DNA of 50,640 nucleotides from Nymphaea colorata (taxonomy: Eukaryota > Streptophyta > Magnoliopsida > Nymphaeales > Nymphaeaceae): positions 1-50,640 of the forward strand of contig NW_022205223.1 in assembly GCF_008831285.2 (NCBI RefSeq), in the 5' to 3' direction. The translations under genes were made by a program, and so were the position numbers. Shown here one piece after another: positions 11,307-23,384 of the stretch. Under the pieces are notes generated by a model. The model ran no database searches and had not been told where the DNA came from. It was given only the letters and a program-made list of their open reading frames with translations. Within the stretch, counting starts at the first letter, position 1, and the number at the start of each line of letters is the position of its first letter.

Positions 11307-11552
11307 ATGACCACTTGGAACTTTGAATATTTGGAAAATTGGTCTCTTCAGAATATCTTTGGAATCGAAATTTATTTAATTCTGTATTATTCTGATTCAA
11401 TCAGTAAAATTAAATTCATACTCAAAACTTAAACCAATCATTTGGATGCCGCAAAGTGCACAAAAGAAATTTTTAAGTTGCTGAATAGTCAAGATAATCT
11501 CTTCAGTGTGAAAATTATTCACCAGAATAGTATAATTGTAATTGCAAATTGA
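11307..11552 (+). CDS. small uncharacterised protein (81 aa)
   Basis: A single clean frame of 82 codons, ATG to TGA, starting MTTWNFEYLENWSLQNIFG and continuing as an alternating hydrophobic pattern (IEIYLILYYSDSISKIKFIL), then a helix (HLDAAKCTKEIFKLLN) and a final strand pair. The order strand-strand-helix-strand suggests a small globular fold rather than random sequence. It fills most of the gap between two divergent genes. No family is recognised. Confidence 0.5.
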
Positions 11553-11601
11553 GGAGATCCTTTGGCTTAATTACTTAATTCTCATTATTAACTATAAAAC
11601 T

Positions 11602-13088
11602 ATGATTTTCTCATGCTGCATCAAGGCAGATAAGCAGGATAGCTAAAATCAAACTCCTTCCAAGCAAAGTTCTCGAAACAAGCCCCTCTCAGAGATAGTA
11701 GTGACTCACACTTCTTCAATCAACAGCAACAAGTATGAGTCACTCAGAGGAAAGCATCCGATTGACACCAAAGAATTAACCAACAGCAATCCAACCAAAA
11801 AATAGGTGAAAAACTAATAATGCTAAGCTAAAACCTCAGCAGTTAGCAAGCATCATATGAGAGATAGCGTGGAATAGTTGGGACGCATGTCAAGAGTTAA
11901 TTCAAGTTGGCTAAAATAATAAAAAAGAAAACTTTTGTTCTGTAATACCACTTATGACTCGAAATGATCATATTTTACAAGGTCGACCCAGTTCCTTAAC
12001 TGTCTGAGTCTGAAATAAATGTAGTAGATAATAAAACTTCTGCTTATCCTAAAACGGAATTTAACGATTTTGTCCTGATTATAACCGAAAGGGTAACGTT
12101 AAAGCTAATTCAATACCTCAATGAGACATACCAAATCAACTAAGTTCTTTTGGGAATTACAGATTAGAACTAATATCGTCTGAACAAAATCAATCATGCC
12201 TACTAAGTTTTCTTCATGAATGAAAGATGTATAGATTTTGAAAGGATTGGATCTGTTTATGTATACCTTTAATAGCATTTAAACATAAAAACCCTGTAAG
12301 CTTATGTCGTCAGGATTCTTCACAACTATTCTCTAAACAGCGTGCTTCGTTTGCATTTTATGCTTCCTCTGTGGATCAACTTGAATTAAATCAGCTTGCT
12401 GCTGACCAAAGTAATAAAGAAATCAGTAAAAACGATGAAATGCTCAACAGTTTCAGCGTTATTGAGTTATAATATTCACATTTAATGCTAAGAATCAAAA
12501 TTACATCTCTTTCTTTATTCCGGATTCAATTAGAGAAGTGAACATGAGCAATCTCAATAAATCTTCGAGAATAAAATAATTTTGACCATGAATTTACTCG
12601 GAATAGCATTAGACCATAGCAATCTCGAAATCTACTATAAGCTTATGAACGGAATCATATCCAACCTCAATTTCATTGAGTACATTGAGATCTTTAGAGC
12701 CTTGCACTAAGATAAAAAAAGCTTCATTCCCAAGCTTCGTGATCTTAAGATTTACACCTAGGATGAGCTACAGACCATCCGAGATATTCAAAGAAATCAC
12801 AGGATATAGTGCCTTCGCTAATGTGAGTTTCTCACATCTCTCAACAAAGATTGCATCAATAAAACTCACTAGATATTCAAGGACTTCCACTCCTCGCCTG
12901 ACTTAAAGCAATCCTTTCGAAAGATCATGGAATGGGATGACGGGCTCACTTATGATCTTCGTCGCTAAACCCAAAATTGGGCATAAAGCAAGCCTATCTG
13001 CAGCGCTATCTTGGATGAGAGTCCCCTTCGGCACATAATGATGCAAGATTCGATGGATCAATCCTATCCCTTAAATTATAATGGATGA
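11602..13088 (+). CDS. uncharacterised protein, possibly lipidated
   Basis: About 495 codons from MIFSCCIKADKQDS to TGA at 13086-13088. The Cys pair at residues 5-6 could be palmitoylated. Residues 10-110 are Ser/Lys/Gln-rich and probably disordered; the rest is folded, with helices such as NLEIYYKLMNGIISNLNFIE and ending IMMQDSMDQSYPLNYNG. At least four frame breaks (about 11970, 12270, 12480 and 12590) were bridged. No family is recognised. It converges with the next gene, with 27 bp between the stops. Confidence 0.6.
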
Positions 13089-13115
13089 TGTGTGAAAATT
13101 GTAAATATTTAATGA

Positions 13116-14150
13116 TCATTTGAATAAGTGTAGTTCCCTACTTCTTAGCCCGATGTTTGGAATTTCAAGCTGGTCTGCCGCTCCTTTAGGCCGATTTTTT
13201 TGAAATTCGAAAAAGTTTAATAAGTATTACTGGTAACTTAATGGATCTTCTTGGTTTCCTTCACTTTTAAGCCGATAGCTTAGGATCTTAGGATCTGGTC
13301 TTTGAAATGTTTTCTTAAAGGGTGATTTATTGTAATTTAATTGATCATTTTCGATATTTTGAATTACTTTTTTAAATTGCAGCCAAGTTTTGCTTAGTTT
13401 TTGATGGGTTTCTTTCTGATGCTCATTTTTCTATTCTGGAAGTTTTTGATTTGTCTTTTTCTATCATAAAAAGAAAGAGTTTCTTCTAGAATTTCTCCTT
13501 TGTTTTGGATGGTTTCAGCGATTAAATCCTTGCCAAAAGGATATATACGAGTCTTGATAATTTATGGAGTGGAAATGAATTTGAATTAGATGGATGTGTG
13601 GGTCTTATTTGTACTGATAGCTAGAGTGGTTGTGATTGGTTTTGGAGAACAATTTGTTTTTAAAATAATTTTTCGAATGGTTTAAATAGATTAATGCAGT
13701 TTTATATTGCTCGGCCTATTATATCGGTTTAGCATATATCCTTGCTTATTCCTTTTTAATTACTTCTGCTGTGCTCGATTATCAATAGTTATTTGCTTGA
13801 TGTTGCTCCTTCATTCCTTGCCTCGTTTTTATCTTTATAACTTTACAATTGAGTTCCGCGTAATTTAGGTGGCCGATTGTGTTCACTCTTTATACGGGTG
13901 TTTCTCAGAAAATACTAGCAGAGGAGATTATTGTTGAATGTCTTTGATTAAACTTGCTTATTTATTCTTTCCAGTTTTTAATTACAAATAAACCTGCGTC
14001 TTATTCTCTGCTCTCCTAAGGATTTTAGGTCCAAGCTCTCTTCATCAGTTTATATTTTTTTTTTTGAAAGATGGTTTCCTCTTACTGTGATTTATAGAAG
14101 GTAAAGAGCCCTATTTGCGTTTATTCGCTCTAATGAAAAGGATTTATCAT
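13116..14150 (-). CDS. uncharacterised Gln/Lys-rich protein
   Basis: About 345 codons from ATG (MINPFHQSEQTQ) to TGA at 13116-13118. The best preserved part is the last 120 codons, one clean frame with helical character (KTWLQFKKVIQNIENDQL; then QQYLLNFFEFQKN) ending SRELHLFK. The N-terminal 200 codons need several frame bridges and are rich in Asn, Gln, His and Ile, so their exact reading is uncertain. No family is recognised. Confidence 0.5.
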
Positions 14151-14269
14151 TTAATTATTAATTGGCAATAAATTACAACCTTAAAAAGACAACAGGATCG
14201 CCCTATTATGGCTGATGGGTGATTGGATGTTATAATATTTTGAATCAATAGTTATATCAGGATAGGTAA

Positions 14270-14735
14270 ATGGCCGAATATTTAACTGATGCAAAGATTA
14301 GATAATACAGCGAGTTATTTGCCTCGCTTGATTACTTTAGCTACGGATATATCTCTTCCAAGTGCGTATTCGAAGTGCTAAGATCGATGCAGTTGCGAGT
14401 CACCCATGAAGATGTGGTCCAGCTTATAAAGGAAACGGGAAATCAGAGCTAAAATTACAATCAAGTTGAATTGTCGTAGTTTCTAGCAATCATCTCAATG
14501 TAAGGCTGAAATCATTTAGAATCATTGAGGACAAGGACATGAATAAATAGATTTTTTAGTTGTTTGACTGTTCGACACAGATAAGAATAAAGTAATAAAC
14601 AAAGACGATTTTGAGGTGGGCTTCAAGCATCTTTAAACTAACCTTTCATAGGAAGACATCCTCAGACTGATTGAGTCAACTGGAAAATAGTCTTTCAATC
14701 TTAGATAGTTCCGCAAATACTTACTCTAGCGTTGA
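14270..14735 (+). CDS. EF-hand protein, calmodulin/centrin-like
   Basis: About 148 aa, the usual length of calmodulin and centrin. The first pair of helix-loop-helix motifs is degenerate (YSELFASLDYFSYGYISSK; VLRSMQLRVTHEDV). The second half has a clear EF loop, LFDTDKNKVINKDDFEVGF, followed by an exiting helix (LSQEDILRLIEST) and a weak fourth motif. A 20-nt intron at 14500-14519 (GTAAG...TTTAG) contains an in-frame TGA, and its removal joins the two halves. One further base is missing near 14568, just before LFDTD. It is probably a calcium sensor of the cortex or cilia; which subfamily cannot be told from the degenerate loops. Confidence 0.8.
14500..14519 (+). other. 20-nt intron in the EF-hand gene
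   Basis: The sequence runs GTAAG to TTTAG, exactly 20 nt, and contains a TGA in the incoming frame. Removing it restores the frame from QFLAIIS to EDKDMNKQIF. It matches the 20-nt introns seen in HSP60 and SDHA in both ends and length. Confidence 0.8.
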
Positions 14736-14820
14736 TCTTGCCCAATTATGTGATAGAATTAGCTGGTATAATCATCGATCATTTGAATTAAGAGCCATAT
14801 TGGCTTCTATTATCCTTAAG

Positions 14821-16331
14821 TCATCTTGATGACGCTGGGGCGAGACTGTACTGGAATGGTATTCTAGTTCTGGTAGGTTTCCTGATGTGGGAATAGATGA
14901 AATGTTACTTACATTTTTAGTCATTTTAATCTATTCCTATGCTTTGATCTCCTCTTCTTCCTCTGATGAAATTTCATCTTATATCTCTTCGTGCTCCTCC
15001 TAGTTTTCCGAGCTTTCAGAAGAGAGACAATCTTCATTGCCTTTTTGAACCACATTCAGGTACCTTTGCTCCTCATGGTACTCATTAAATGGTTCAGTCT
15101 TCCTGAATGCCTAAAAGCTGTAGAGTTCTCCTCCGATTTGAAACTATATGTTTTTGTGAGGGTTGACCAGCATATTCTTGTTATGTAGACGAACGTCCCG
15201 TACTTGCTCTGATTATCAGTTATGTAGAACTTCTTTTAGATTTAGTCGTAGAAGATGTTAGAATGATGCTTGACATTGAAGGATCTTTTATCTGTATGTC
15301 AGATGTCTTGGTTCTTCCGATAGACATTATCTTTTTATGGAGAAGGAAACAAAGAGGAAAATCTTAGAAAATTAGGCTGTCTTGCCAACCACCTATAATA
15401 CCATATAAGGCTTTGTCGGTTTGGGTATTTCAAGAGTGTAGTATTTTATATTATCTAGGAACACTCTATATTTGAAGTGGCTCTTGCACATTTCGCAGGT
15501 GATTGGAGTCCATTAACCGTGATGATGTTTTCAAATTTTGAACGTTTAACCTGGTATTGAGCCATGACCTTAAACACTTGATGTGAACGTATCTGACTGT
15601 GCCGATGCATTTGCAAGGACAGATCAAAGGATTTGTTGTTTATCCTGGTCGAGACAGATCCTGCACGTTGAGGTTTATTCTTAGCCTATTGATTTGACTT
15701 ATAAATTGTCTAAATTTGGCTCAGTGCTTTGCTCATTATTGGAAATCTGACTGAATTATAAACTGCATTTTTGGCCTTCATTTGGGTGAGATCGATGATG
15801 GCGTTATGCAAATGATGTTCTTCTAGTATTATCTATCTCACCTTCACTTTTTGCCTGCCAAATTTGAGTACGTCCTTCTATCGAATGTGATGCTTCTAAA
15901 TAAAGCAAAATGAACCTTCTCAGGAAGAGACCGAACCACAAGCCATAGTGACTTTTGGATGAGAGTTTCATTTTTTTCAATCCCAAAAGGTATAATTTTG
16001 AAGTAATTGTGCTTCTTTCGTATGGTGAAAAGAGCTTCTTTATCTTTCTTTTTTAGCAAATATCTACTTCTTCATTTTGGGGTGAATCCTCAAAGGCTCT
16101 TATATGTTTTTTGTGATCTTATGCCTTACAGATGATGCAGTTATCAATGATGTGGTATGTATGCTTGTGAAGCTTGTCTGACTCATAATTGAAGAGGCTT
16201 GTCACGATGGCTTATCGGTATATGTTGTCATTTTTCTAAAGTTACCGAAGAAAGTACAATTAACCCACCATTCCGGGAAGGGAGGAGTGGAGAGGGCTCT
16301 ATTTGACATTATCAGCAGAACAGTTGCCCAT
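14821..16331 (-). CDS. N-myristoylated RING-CH (MARCH-type) and FHA domain protein
   Basis: About 500 aa. The start MGNCSADNVKQSP is a textbook N-myristoylation site with a Cys at position 4 for palmitoylation, so membrane attachment is likely. The middle (about 15480-15660) holds a RING-CH finger: CRICLDQDKQQ, CPCKCIGTVRYVHIKCLRSW, and a last pair CEMCKSHFKY. Next comes an FHA domain (about 15220-15420): YMVL, then KRSFNVKHHSNIFYD and the hallmark KFYITDNQSKYGTFVYI, expected to read phosphothreonine. The C-terminus is acidic (SSEEEEEIKA). Frame breaks occur inside both domains. RING-CH proteins are E2-binding ubiquitin ligases, so the protein could ubiquitinate phosphorylated targets at a membrane; that is inference. 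The C-terminal stop is uncertain (14821 or 14772). Confidence 0.8.
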
Positions 16332-16423
16332 GATCTTTACCAAATTTTATAATAAAGTAGTATAACTCAATCCGATTAAACCGATAAAAGAAACAATTTT
16401 TGTTCAGTAAAATGGAAAAAATA

Positions 16424-18055
16424 TCAAACACAATTTGGTCCACTTATTACTAATCCTTGGCCACAGTTTAGGCACACTCCACTCTTGTAATCAAACGATT
16501 GCAACGAGAGTCAACCGGGGTGCATCGATAGCTTTAGAGAAAATAGCCTATTAAGCAAGTACTGCAGTAAGAATGGTATAGAGCACGCAGTAAGGATCGT
16601 AGCCGAATGCGGGAAAAACACACATGTTGCCAACGAGATAATAGTTCCACGCATTTGGTGCATCTTCCTATGATGTCATATGATGCACAGGTGATATCGT
16701 TGGGGTAGCAGGTCCTATCCTGGAGGTAATATCCTTGGGAGCATTGGTAGCAGGAGTTATTGCTACTGTAGAGGAGGCAGTTAGCTATGGGATATATGCA
16801 TTCGTTGTTTATGAGCATGTAAGGCGACAGGCAGACCAAACAACTTCCATCTGTTAGGTTATTTTTGAGGCAGTTAGGGCTTAAGCGAATGCATAAGCCA
16901 TTAATATTCACAGAAAAACCGCTTTGGCATTCTTAGCATTTGGTTCCTGTTCCTTGGTATTTTTGACAATTTGGGTCATTTCCCTTTTGGAGAGCATTCG
17001 CCACTTAGTTTGTTGCTTGAATATTTTTTGTTAAGTTACTGGCTTAGTGATGCAAGTTTAAGCTTCCAGCAGATATCCGGGATAGCAAGATTTACATGAT
17101 CCATTTGGATAGATTTCTTTACAGAGCGGATTATTGATTTTACAAACTCCAAACTCTATATGGAAGTTAGAGTAACATTCCAAACACATACCATTCGATG
17201 CAGTTTTACAATAGCTATCATTGACAGTATTATCAGCTAGACTTTTAGATGCAACTATCCCCACAGGATTTATCAAAGTTATGTTTGGTTGATAGAATTA
17301 TTCACTTGTGATTAAGGAGAACTAGGATCAACTTGATTGGCTTATTGCTTGTTTGTTTGGGATTGGCTGAGGTTTAGCTGTTATCAGTAGTTGGATAATC
17401 TTTATTAAGACTTTTGATCAGCTGTATTTCATTTTTTCCATAGCAATTGCCTTGATCCAAGAAATATCCTTCCTTGCATATAAGCATCGGCCGAAGTTAT
17501 CATAAATTTAGCAATTGGGATTGTAGTAAACGCTTGCAATACATTTGTACCCAACAAGTATAAAGTCCTTTTGGCAGCTTATGCATACTCCATTTTTTCG
17601 AGAAACTACTTCGCAATTATCATCGTTTGCCATGCACACATTATCAACAAGCGTAAACCAACATCGCACAAAGAGCAAGAGTAGTTGACTGAGTATTTGA
17701 GACAATTAAAGACTCCTAAACAGGAACCATTCAGTAGAAAGAGTTCTGATGAGCAGGCGCTGCATTTGGTTTTCGTTAGATTTTTATAGCAGCCCGACCA
17801 GTCCTTTATGCAGGTATTGTTTTGGACAAAGTGGGTGGGAGAGCATCGCAGGCAGTAGCTGGAATTTAGATATAGATTGCAATTGGTGATACTGTTTTTT
17901 ACGCAATCTCCGAGAATAGTCAATTCGTATCCTTACATGCAGGCTGTGCATTTGGATGTGGTTGGGTCGCATTCAAAGCATCCGTTACTGCATGCTTGAA
18001 TGCTGACAAGAATGACCATTAGTGAGATGAATACTCCACAATTCAATCGCTTCAT
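16424..18055 (-). CDS. secreted Cys-rich repeat protein
   Basis: About 540 aa. A signal peptide (MKRLNCGVFISLMVILVSIQA) is followed by roughly ten units built on C..C......C.........C, for example CSNGCFECDPTTSKCTAC, LYLNSSYCLRCSPTHFV and NGSCKSCYPGYLLEA. This resembles the furin-like/growth-factor-receptor Cys repeats in many ciliate surface proteins. The last unit reads GVCLNCGQGLVISGPNCV before TGA, so there is no C-terminal hydrophobic tail for a membrane or GPI anchor in this reading. Several frame breaks lie inside (about 16500, 16600, 17290-17510 and 17680). NST/NGS sequons are common. A secreted or surface-coat role is inferred. Confidence 0.75.
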
Positions 18056-18146
18056 TAATTATCATTATAATGTTAAGAGCTCATAAATCAAGAATGGTCC
18101 GTCTCTTGCATTCTTTTTCTAATACAAAGAAGGATTAATTTTAAAG

Positions 18147-18952
18147 ATGGCTGGGACATACCAGATCATATTTTTCGTTTAGTCTACATTCAAAAAATCA
18201 TTTTTTGAGATTACTCATATCCTTTCTTGCTATCCAGAATGTAAAAACTCAAGCCAATTTCTGCACAAAATAAATATATATTCGAAGCGGCATAATAATG
18301 TTAAATGAACCCAAAAAGATGAATACTTTCTTAAATTGCTCAACTCTATCATAAAGCCAAATCAATGCACTTATAACTTTGGCCTATAGTCATCATGGGC
18401 CTAACTGCGATCCATTGGATTGCCTTCTAACTTCATAGGCATAGGCACATGAGTAGATTCAAAATCTAAGAAAAGAAATTGAGCAAAAATTCTAAAGCTC
18501 AATCGTAAACAAAATTTACACCTTTCCAAGAAGATATAGAGACTTATCGACGTCTTGAGTAGCGAAGAAGAAAGGATAATTATGAAAAAGCTACATAAAA
18601 CCAAATATCAAAGAGAAACGCTCAGACATAAAAAAATAATGAAATCGGCAAAAGTAAGAGCAAAAGCAAACCCTATATAAAAGAAATAAATTCTAAAAAC
18701 ATTTCTATCTTAAATTCTCCCTCTCTATCAACGCAATTAAAAAGCTCCTCAACATTTAAGAAAAAACAAAAGATCATGACTGAGCATCCCAAAGTAAGGA
18801 AAAAAAGCGTGCAAGAACACAGGCTCTGCAGAGAAAACTAAAAGGGTTACCAATACGCAGAGAGACCGGCACACAGGCGTTAAAATATGGCAAAATAACC
18901 CACATATCATCAATTTCTATAAACAATCAAGAATAAAGCACGAAAGGCGTGA
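18147..18952 (+). CDS. uncharacterised basic protein
   Basis: About 268 codons. The last 196 codons (from 18365) form one clean frame ending KNKARKA-TGA; that part is Lys/Gln/Ser-rich and helical (FQEDIETYRRLEQRRRKDNY) and probably disordered near the end. Upstream, two further TGA-free pieces with coding character (MAGTYQIIFFVQ...; KDEYFLKLLNSIIKPNQ) adjoin it in other frames, each joined by one missing base, so I place the start at 18147. If those pieces are not coding, the start is the ATG at 18365. No family is recognised. Confidence 0.55.
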
Positions 18953-19031
18953 TCTATCTATCTTCTCAAATATGAATAGGCTTAGGCGTTCCTCCCACGC
19001 TCTTTAGAACTTATAAATTAATCATAAATAA

Positions 19032-20440
19032 ATGAGGGCATAGGGCAGCACAATGAAGCTGATCACTCCTCCAATCGAAACCATCCTCACCGATATCAAG
19101 CTCATCTTCCTCAATCCCTACCACTACACCTACGTTCTCCAAAAATAAGACAACCACATCTATCTCTATGACGAGATGACTATGGACATAGTGGGCAAAG
19201 CAAGGTCTCCTTCAACTAAAATTTCAAAATGCTGGCCTTCACTGACAACTTCAATGGCTTTTGCACCTACCTGGAGGCGAAACCACAGCAGAACCAAACA
19301 GCACAAATCATCATCTTCAACCTAGAGCACGACGGAACCATCGTACATCATCGTTTTCCTCTCACCAGAAACAAAAACAATTAAAATCTCAACCTTTTCA
19401 ATATCGCTTTTATCGAGAAGGAAAGGACAGAGAGCCCTATCTGGTTGGACTTGGCAAGAGCAAGATATACTTCATCAACCTGAGAGGAGAAGTGGTCAAG
19501 GACATAGAAATCAAGTACGGAAACAGGGAGCTGAATCTAATAAACGGGTTCACCATAAAGCAAAACAAATGGATTTTCGTATAGGAGAGCACAATATACT
19601 TTGCCACTGTCAATTTTGAACAATACACTCTTGATGATCAATTGAACCTCAAAAACAAAGTGGCATCTATGTTCCTGGACGCAAGCATCAGGGGCAATTC
19701 ATGGCTTTCATTACCTAGCTCACACTGTGATCATACTGACTAAGCATAGTGACAAATGGTCTATATGTCATCGTTTTCAAATCCCGAACCTGAACATCCG
19801 CAAGCTCTGCTTCTTCTACCCATCCGCAAATACGAGCACAACCAACAAGTTCAAAGACAAGCTGTTTCTGCTCATCTATGGTGACGTCAATTACATGTAC
19901 GATCCGAAGCACATCAACATCCATGAGTTCTAAATGGGCGTTGAGTATGAAAAAGTCGATAAATTTCCCATCCCCAATGAACATCTCTCAGAAAAATCTA
20001 TGTTCATTCACTAATACAGCATTGACGAACTGCTTAACCCAAAAAAATACGCATTGATCGAGCCTAAAGATATGTTCTGCATGAAAGATATTGGAGTGAT
20101 AAAGTATACTATTTGGGCGAACGAGCATGCCGAGAATGCATTAGAATATTCAACGAGGACAAGACCATCCAAAGCGTTGACTTGATCAGTCTTCTTCCTG
20201 GTGAATACATTGGAAAGTAGTGGGTCAACCTCGGATACAAGTTCGAGCCAAAAAGCCACAACGTTATCTACGAAGAAACAGAAAACAACTTTTAAAATAA
20301 AAGACTGACTGTAATCACCTAATTATATAGATCGGCATGTGACATAAGAGGAACTCAACGACTGGTCTTACAGTCTATTCCCGAAAGAAGTGCTAATTCG
20401 CAAGTCGATAAGGAGGCTGAACTGCATTACTTTTGATTGA
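19032..20440 (+). CDS. uncharacterised protein, possibly beta-propeller
   Basis: About 470 codons from ATG 19032 (MRAQGST, with a second ATG at 19053) to TGA at 20438-20440. The sequence is mostly alternating short beta strands: YVLQKQDNHIYLYDEMTMDI, MLAFTDNFNGFCTY, IYFINLRGEVVKDIEIKYG, QNKWIFVQESTIYFATV and KLFLLIYGDVNYMYD. Repeated aromatic-ended strand pairs suggest a propeller or similar all-beta fold, but no WD or Kelch signature is clear. About five frame breaks were bridged. The last part reads NDWSYSLFPKEVLIRKSIRR. Confidence 0.55.
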
Positions 20441-20475
20441 GCTATTTATATGGGTATTAAAAATGGTACAAAACA

Positions 20476-21419
20476 TCACCATCTTACTCTGAATGTGTCA
20501 GAGTGCCTTGTGCGTATAAGCTCAGTCTAAATTTAGTTAGTTATCTTTAAGATTTGAAGCTTACTTTTAACCTTGTCCTCCACCAGCTGTTGAATCTTAC
20601 GCTATTCGGTGATGGTTTGAGAGCGGATATCGTGAATGTCCTTTTACAGCAATGATGTCGTCATTGTGCGAACTTGGGAACCATGCATATACATTCATTT
20701 TCATCTTTGATTTTATGATTGATTGGAAGGCTTTTGATTGTTTTTCAATAACTTAATTTAGCAGGTTAAGCTATTCCTTTTTATCTTGCTTTCTTCTCTT
20801 ATTTTTTATATCTTTTATCGAATTTAGACTATTTGGCTTTGCAATATTATAGAGAAACCTTTTAAGATAATGCTATTTTGATTGTGGCTAGGTTACTCAT
20901 GCAAGATAGCATGAAGGAGGATCGTAGATGAGATATCATAGTGATGTAAGTTAGTTGATTTGGCTTTTTGCTATTTGATTAGTTAGTTGAGGTATACTGA
21001 TTTTTCCTAAAATTGTTGGGTTAATGACTATGTTTCCAATAGTAATTTGACCTAAAGAGCCTTTTAAAGAGTTATTTAACTGATATCTTGATTTTGGATT
21101 TTCTTCATGACCATTTTATCTAATTTATCCTATTTGATTATTTTGGATTTTAATTCTTGGTTTTCCGTCTATAAGCTTCTAATCATCAATCTTAACCTTT
21201 CATTTTCATTCCCAATTTTAATTTCTGGTTCATTAGCATGCTTAGGGAGGAAAGAATGGTTTCTCGACTTGGATTAAATCTTTAATTTCGCAAATATCTT
21301 AGTGTATTAATTCCTGGAAACTGTACGTTTGATTCCATTGTGGAGAAGATCCACTCTGCTGACATTTTCCGTGGAGATTTGGTTTCTGGTGAGCGGGTTC
21401 TTCTGAGGGTGTTGGACAT
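20476..21419 (-). CDS. coiled-coil protein
   Basis: About 315 codons. The N-terminus (MSNTLRRTRSPETKSPRK) is a short basic Ser-Pro segment typical of microtubule- or cytoskeleton-associated proteins. After one frame break a long heptad-rich region follows (EIKIGNENERLRLMIRSLQ; IIKQDKLDKMVMKKI), then a Gln-rich part with many TAA/TAG codons, and a final helix (TITEQRKIQQLVEDKVKSKL) before TGA at 20476-20478. No family is recognised. Stops of this and the preceding gene are 35 bp apart. Confidence 0.6.
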
Positions 21420-21579
21420 TTTCTAAACTGATATAGAAGTATGAAAAATCAAATAGAATAAATACAAAGTGCTCCAGGATCAAATAACAAATATGAAAAA
21501 TAAAATGGTAATGTAATTAAAATAATGGTGACTACTATTGCTGATTCTTATTTAACGATTACATTTCATATACAATTCG

Positions 21580-22158
21580 ATGAATTGCTAGGACAGCCAA
21601 CCTTGCTTTCGCTACTTCAAGATCAAAAATACCGCCAGGAGAGGCTTCATCAAGGAGCCGATCACCATTAGAATCAAATACAAACCCATTTCCAAGAAAA
21701 ATGATCTCAAGTGCTAAAGCCATTGCTTACATCATCGCTTCTCCTTGAAAAAAATAAACTCCAATTACTTCGAACAACTCAGCAAAGATATCAGTGATGT
21801 GACCCTAGCTTTTTGTCCACAAGTCGATGAGTAATTACCACTTTACGTAGGATTGAAGAGTCTTTACATGGAGGATTTCCCAAATTTACCAATGACAGAA
21901 GAATCGACACGCCTTGCTTTGCATCCCAGTTTGAAGTTAGCATGCCTTATTTAGAATTTCAGCCAGCTTGACGACGAGATGTACCGAAGTCGCTACTAAA
22001 GAATGAAAGATCATGCCTAAGCTATTTTCTAGGACCAAGAAGAAAGGCCTTAAACGAATGGCATGAATAAATCTTAGCACTAATAGCTTACACATCCCCA
22101 ACCAACAGGTTTCCAAATGCATATAGAATAGCTGGAGTTTATCTTGAGCCAAAAATGA
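21580..22158 (+). CDS. uncharacterised protein (192 aa)
   Basis: One clean frame of 193 codons from ATG (MNCQDSQPCFRYFK) to TGA, containing about ten TAA/TAG codons read as Gln. The N-terminal half is basic with strand-like pieces (GFIKEPITIRIKYKPISKK); the middle has an acidic segment (KDISDVTLAFCPQVDEQLPL); the C-terminal half is helical and Gln-rich (ACLIQNFSQLDDEMYRSRYQ). No family is recognised. Length and clean coding make the gene call good. Confidence 0.65.
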
Positions 22159-22329
22159 TTACTTCTTACTATTTTTGTTCAATTTTATATTCTAACCAAA
22201 ATAGGGGTCAGGCTGCTTGCATTTCCTCAACAAATAGGAAGGTATTTGTTTTTTTCTAATATTTTATCATTAATGAAGGTTTATTTGGTTTGTAATTAAT
22301 AATTAGTTAGGCAATACTTATTTGCACTG

Positions 22330-23300
22330 ATGAATGAATTCGATAGCGACTCATCTTACAGTTCTGGTGGACTTCATGGTGATGTTTATATCAAAAAACA
22401 CATCAATCCCGTGTAGAGAGGAGAATCCGCAATTTTTGGTGACCCTATCTCTGAATAAAGGAATGATATTATTATGCCTTCACCGACGCCATCCCAACAG
22501 GAAGAAGATGATTATATTAGGAAAATCGAAGCAAGATTAATATCGATTAGGAAATTCCACCGAAGTAAAAAGAAGAGGAGGAGAAAAAATAACCATAAAA
22601 AAGATATGAAGATGATGAAGAAATAGTCGCTGATATGCTGAACTAAATTTAAAAACCTAAGGTGGAAGTATAGAGATAGGTAAAGTAGGAGTAGAATGCA
22701 CGAAATGATGATTAAAATGAACCTCCGAAGTTATGAGCAGATATTCTGAAGAAAATATCGATTCAGCCAACAGAGGGTAGCAGAAAAGTTAGTAAATGCA
22801 GCCAGTAAACTATGTACCAATCGAGGAGTAACGAAAAGCAGACATTTAGCAGAATAATCACATAGCAACTAGATGATAGACTTGAAAGAACTAAAAAATA
22901 GGATTAAAACTAAATCTAAAAGTACGTGCTCCACTATACTTAATAGTAATAGCAAAAGCTAAGGCAGAAGCATGAGAGAGCCAATAATATTCAAATGAAT
23001 GGAGGTCAGCTCCAGTTCATCTTGGATGGTCTCAAAATAAACACTCAAAAAATTGAAACTGCCTACTCTCAAATTCTAACACAAAACACCATCCTGGCAC
23101 AGTTTAAGTAGGATGCTTCTCGCAAGCTGGAAGAAAATATCAAAGCGACGCTCAAGTAAAAGATAAACGAAATAAACAGGGAAAATTCAAAGGAAATAAA
23201 GGATATCAAAAATTTTACCTTAACCGTTCAGGAACTGCTCCAGAAGAACGAGAAGAGGATGGAAAAGATGGAGAAGGGTATTGAGGAGATCCTGGGCTGA
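22330..23300 (+). CDS. coiled-coil protein
   Basis: About 323 codons. The start MNEFDSDSSYSSGG and the following region (MPSPTPSQQEEDDY) are acidic and probably disordered; a Lys/Arg cluster (KKKRRRKNNHKK) follows. The last 110 codons are one clean frame of heptad repeats: QLQFILDGLKINTQKIETAY, then KINEINRENSKEIKDIKN and NEKRMEKMEKGIEEILG before TGA. Several frame breaks lie between 22540 and 22960. No family is recognised. Confidence 0.6.
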
Positions 23301-23384
23301 TGAAGAGCAAAAAATGATAATTAGTGTCACTATTTAACATCTGCATAGGGTTCATGCAAATGATACTATAATAGTTGATTAAAT

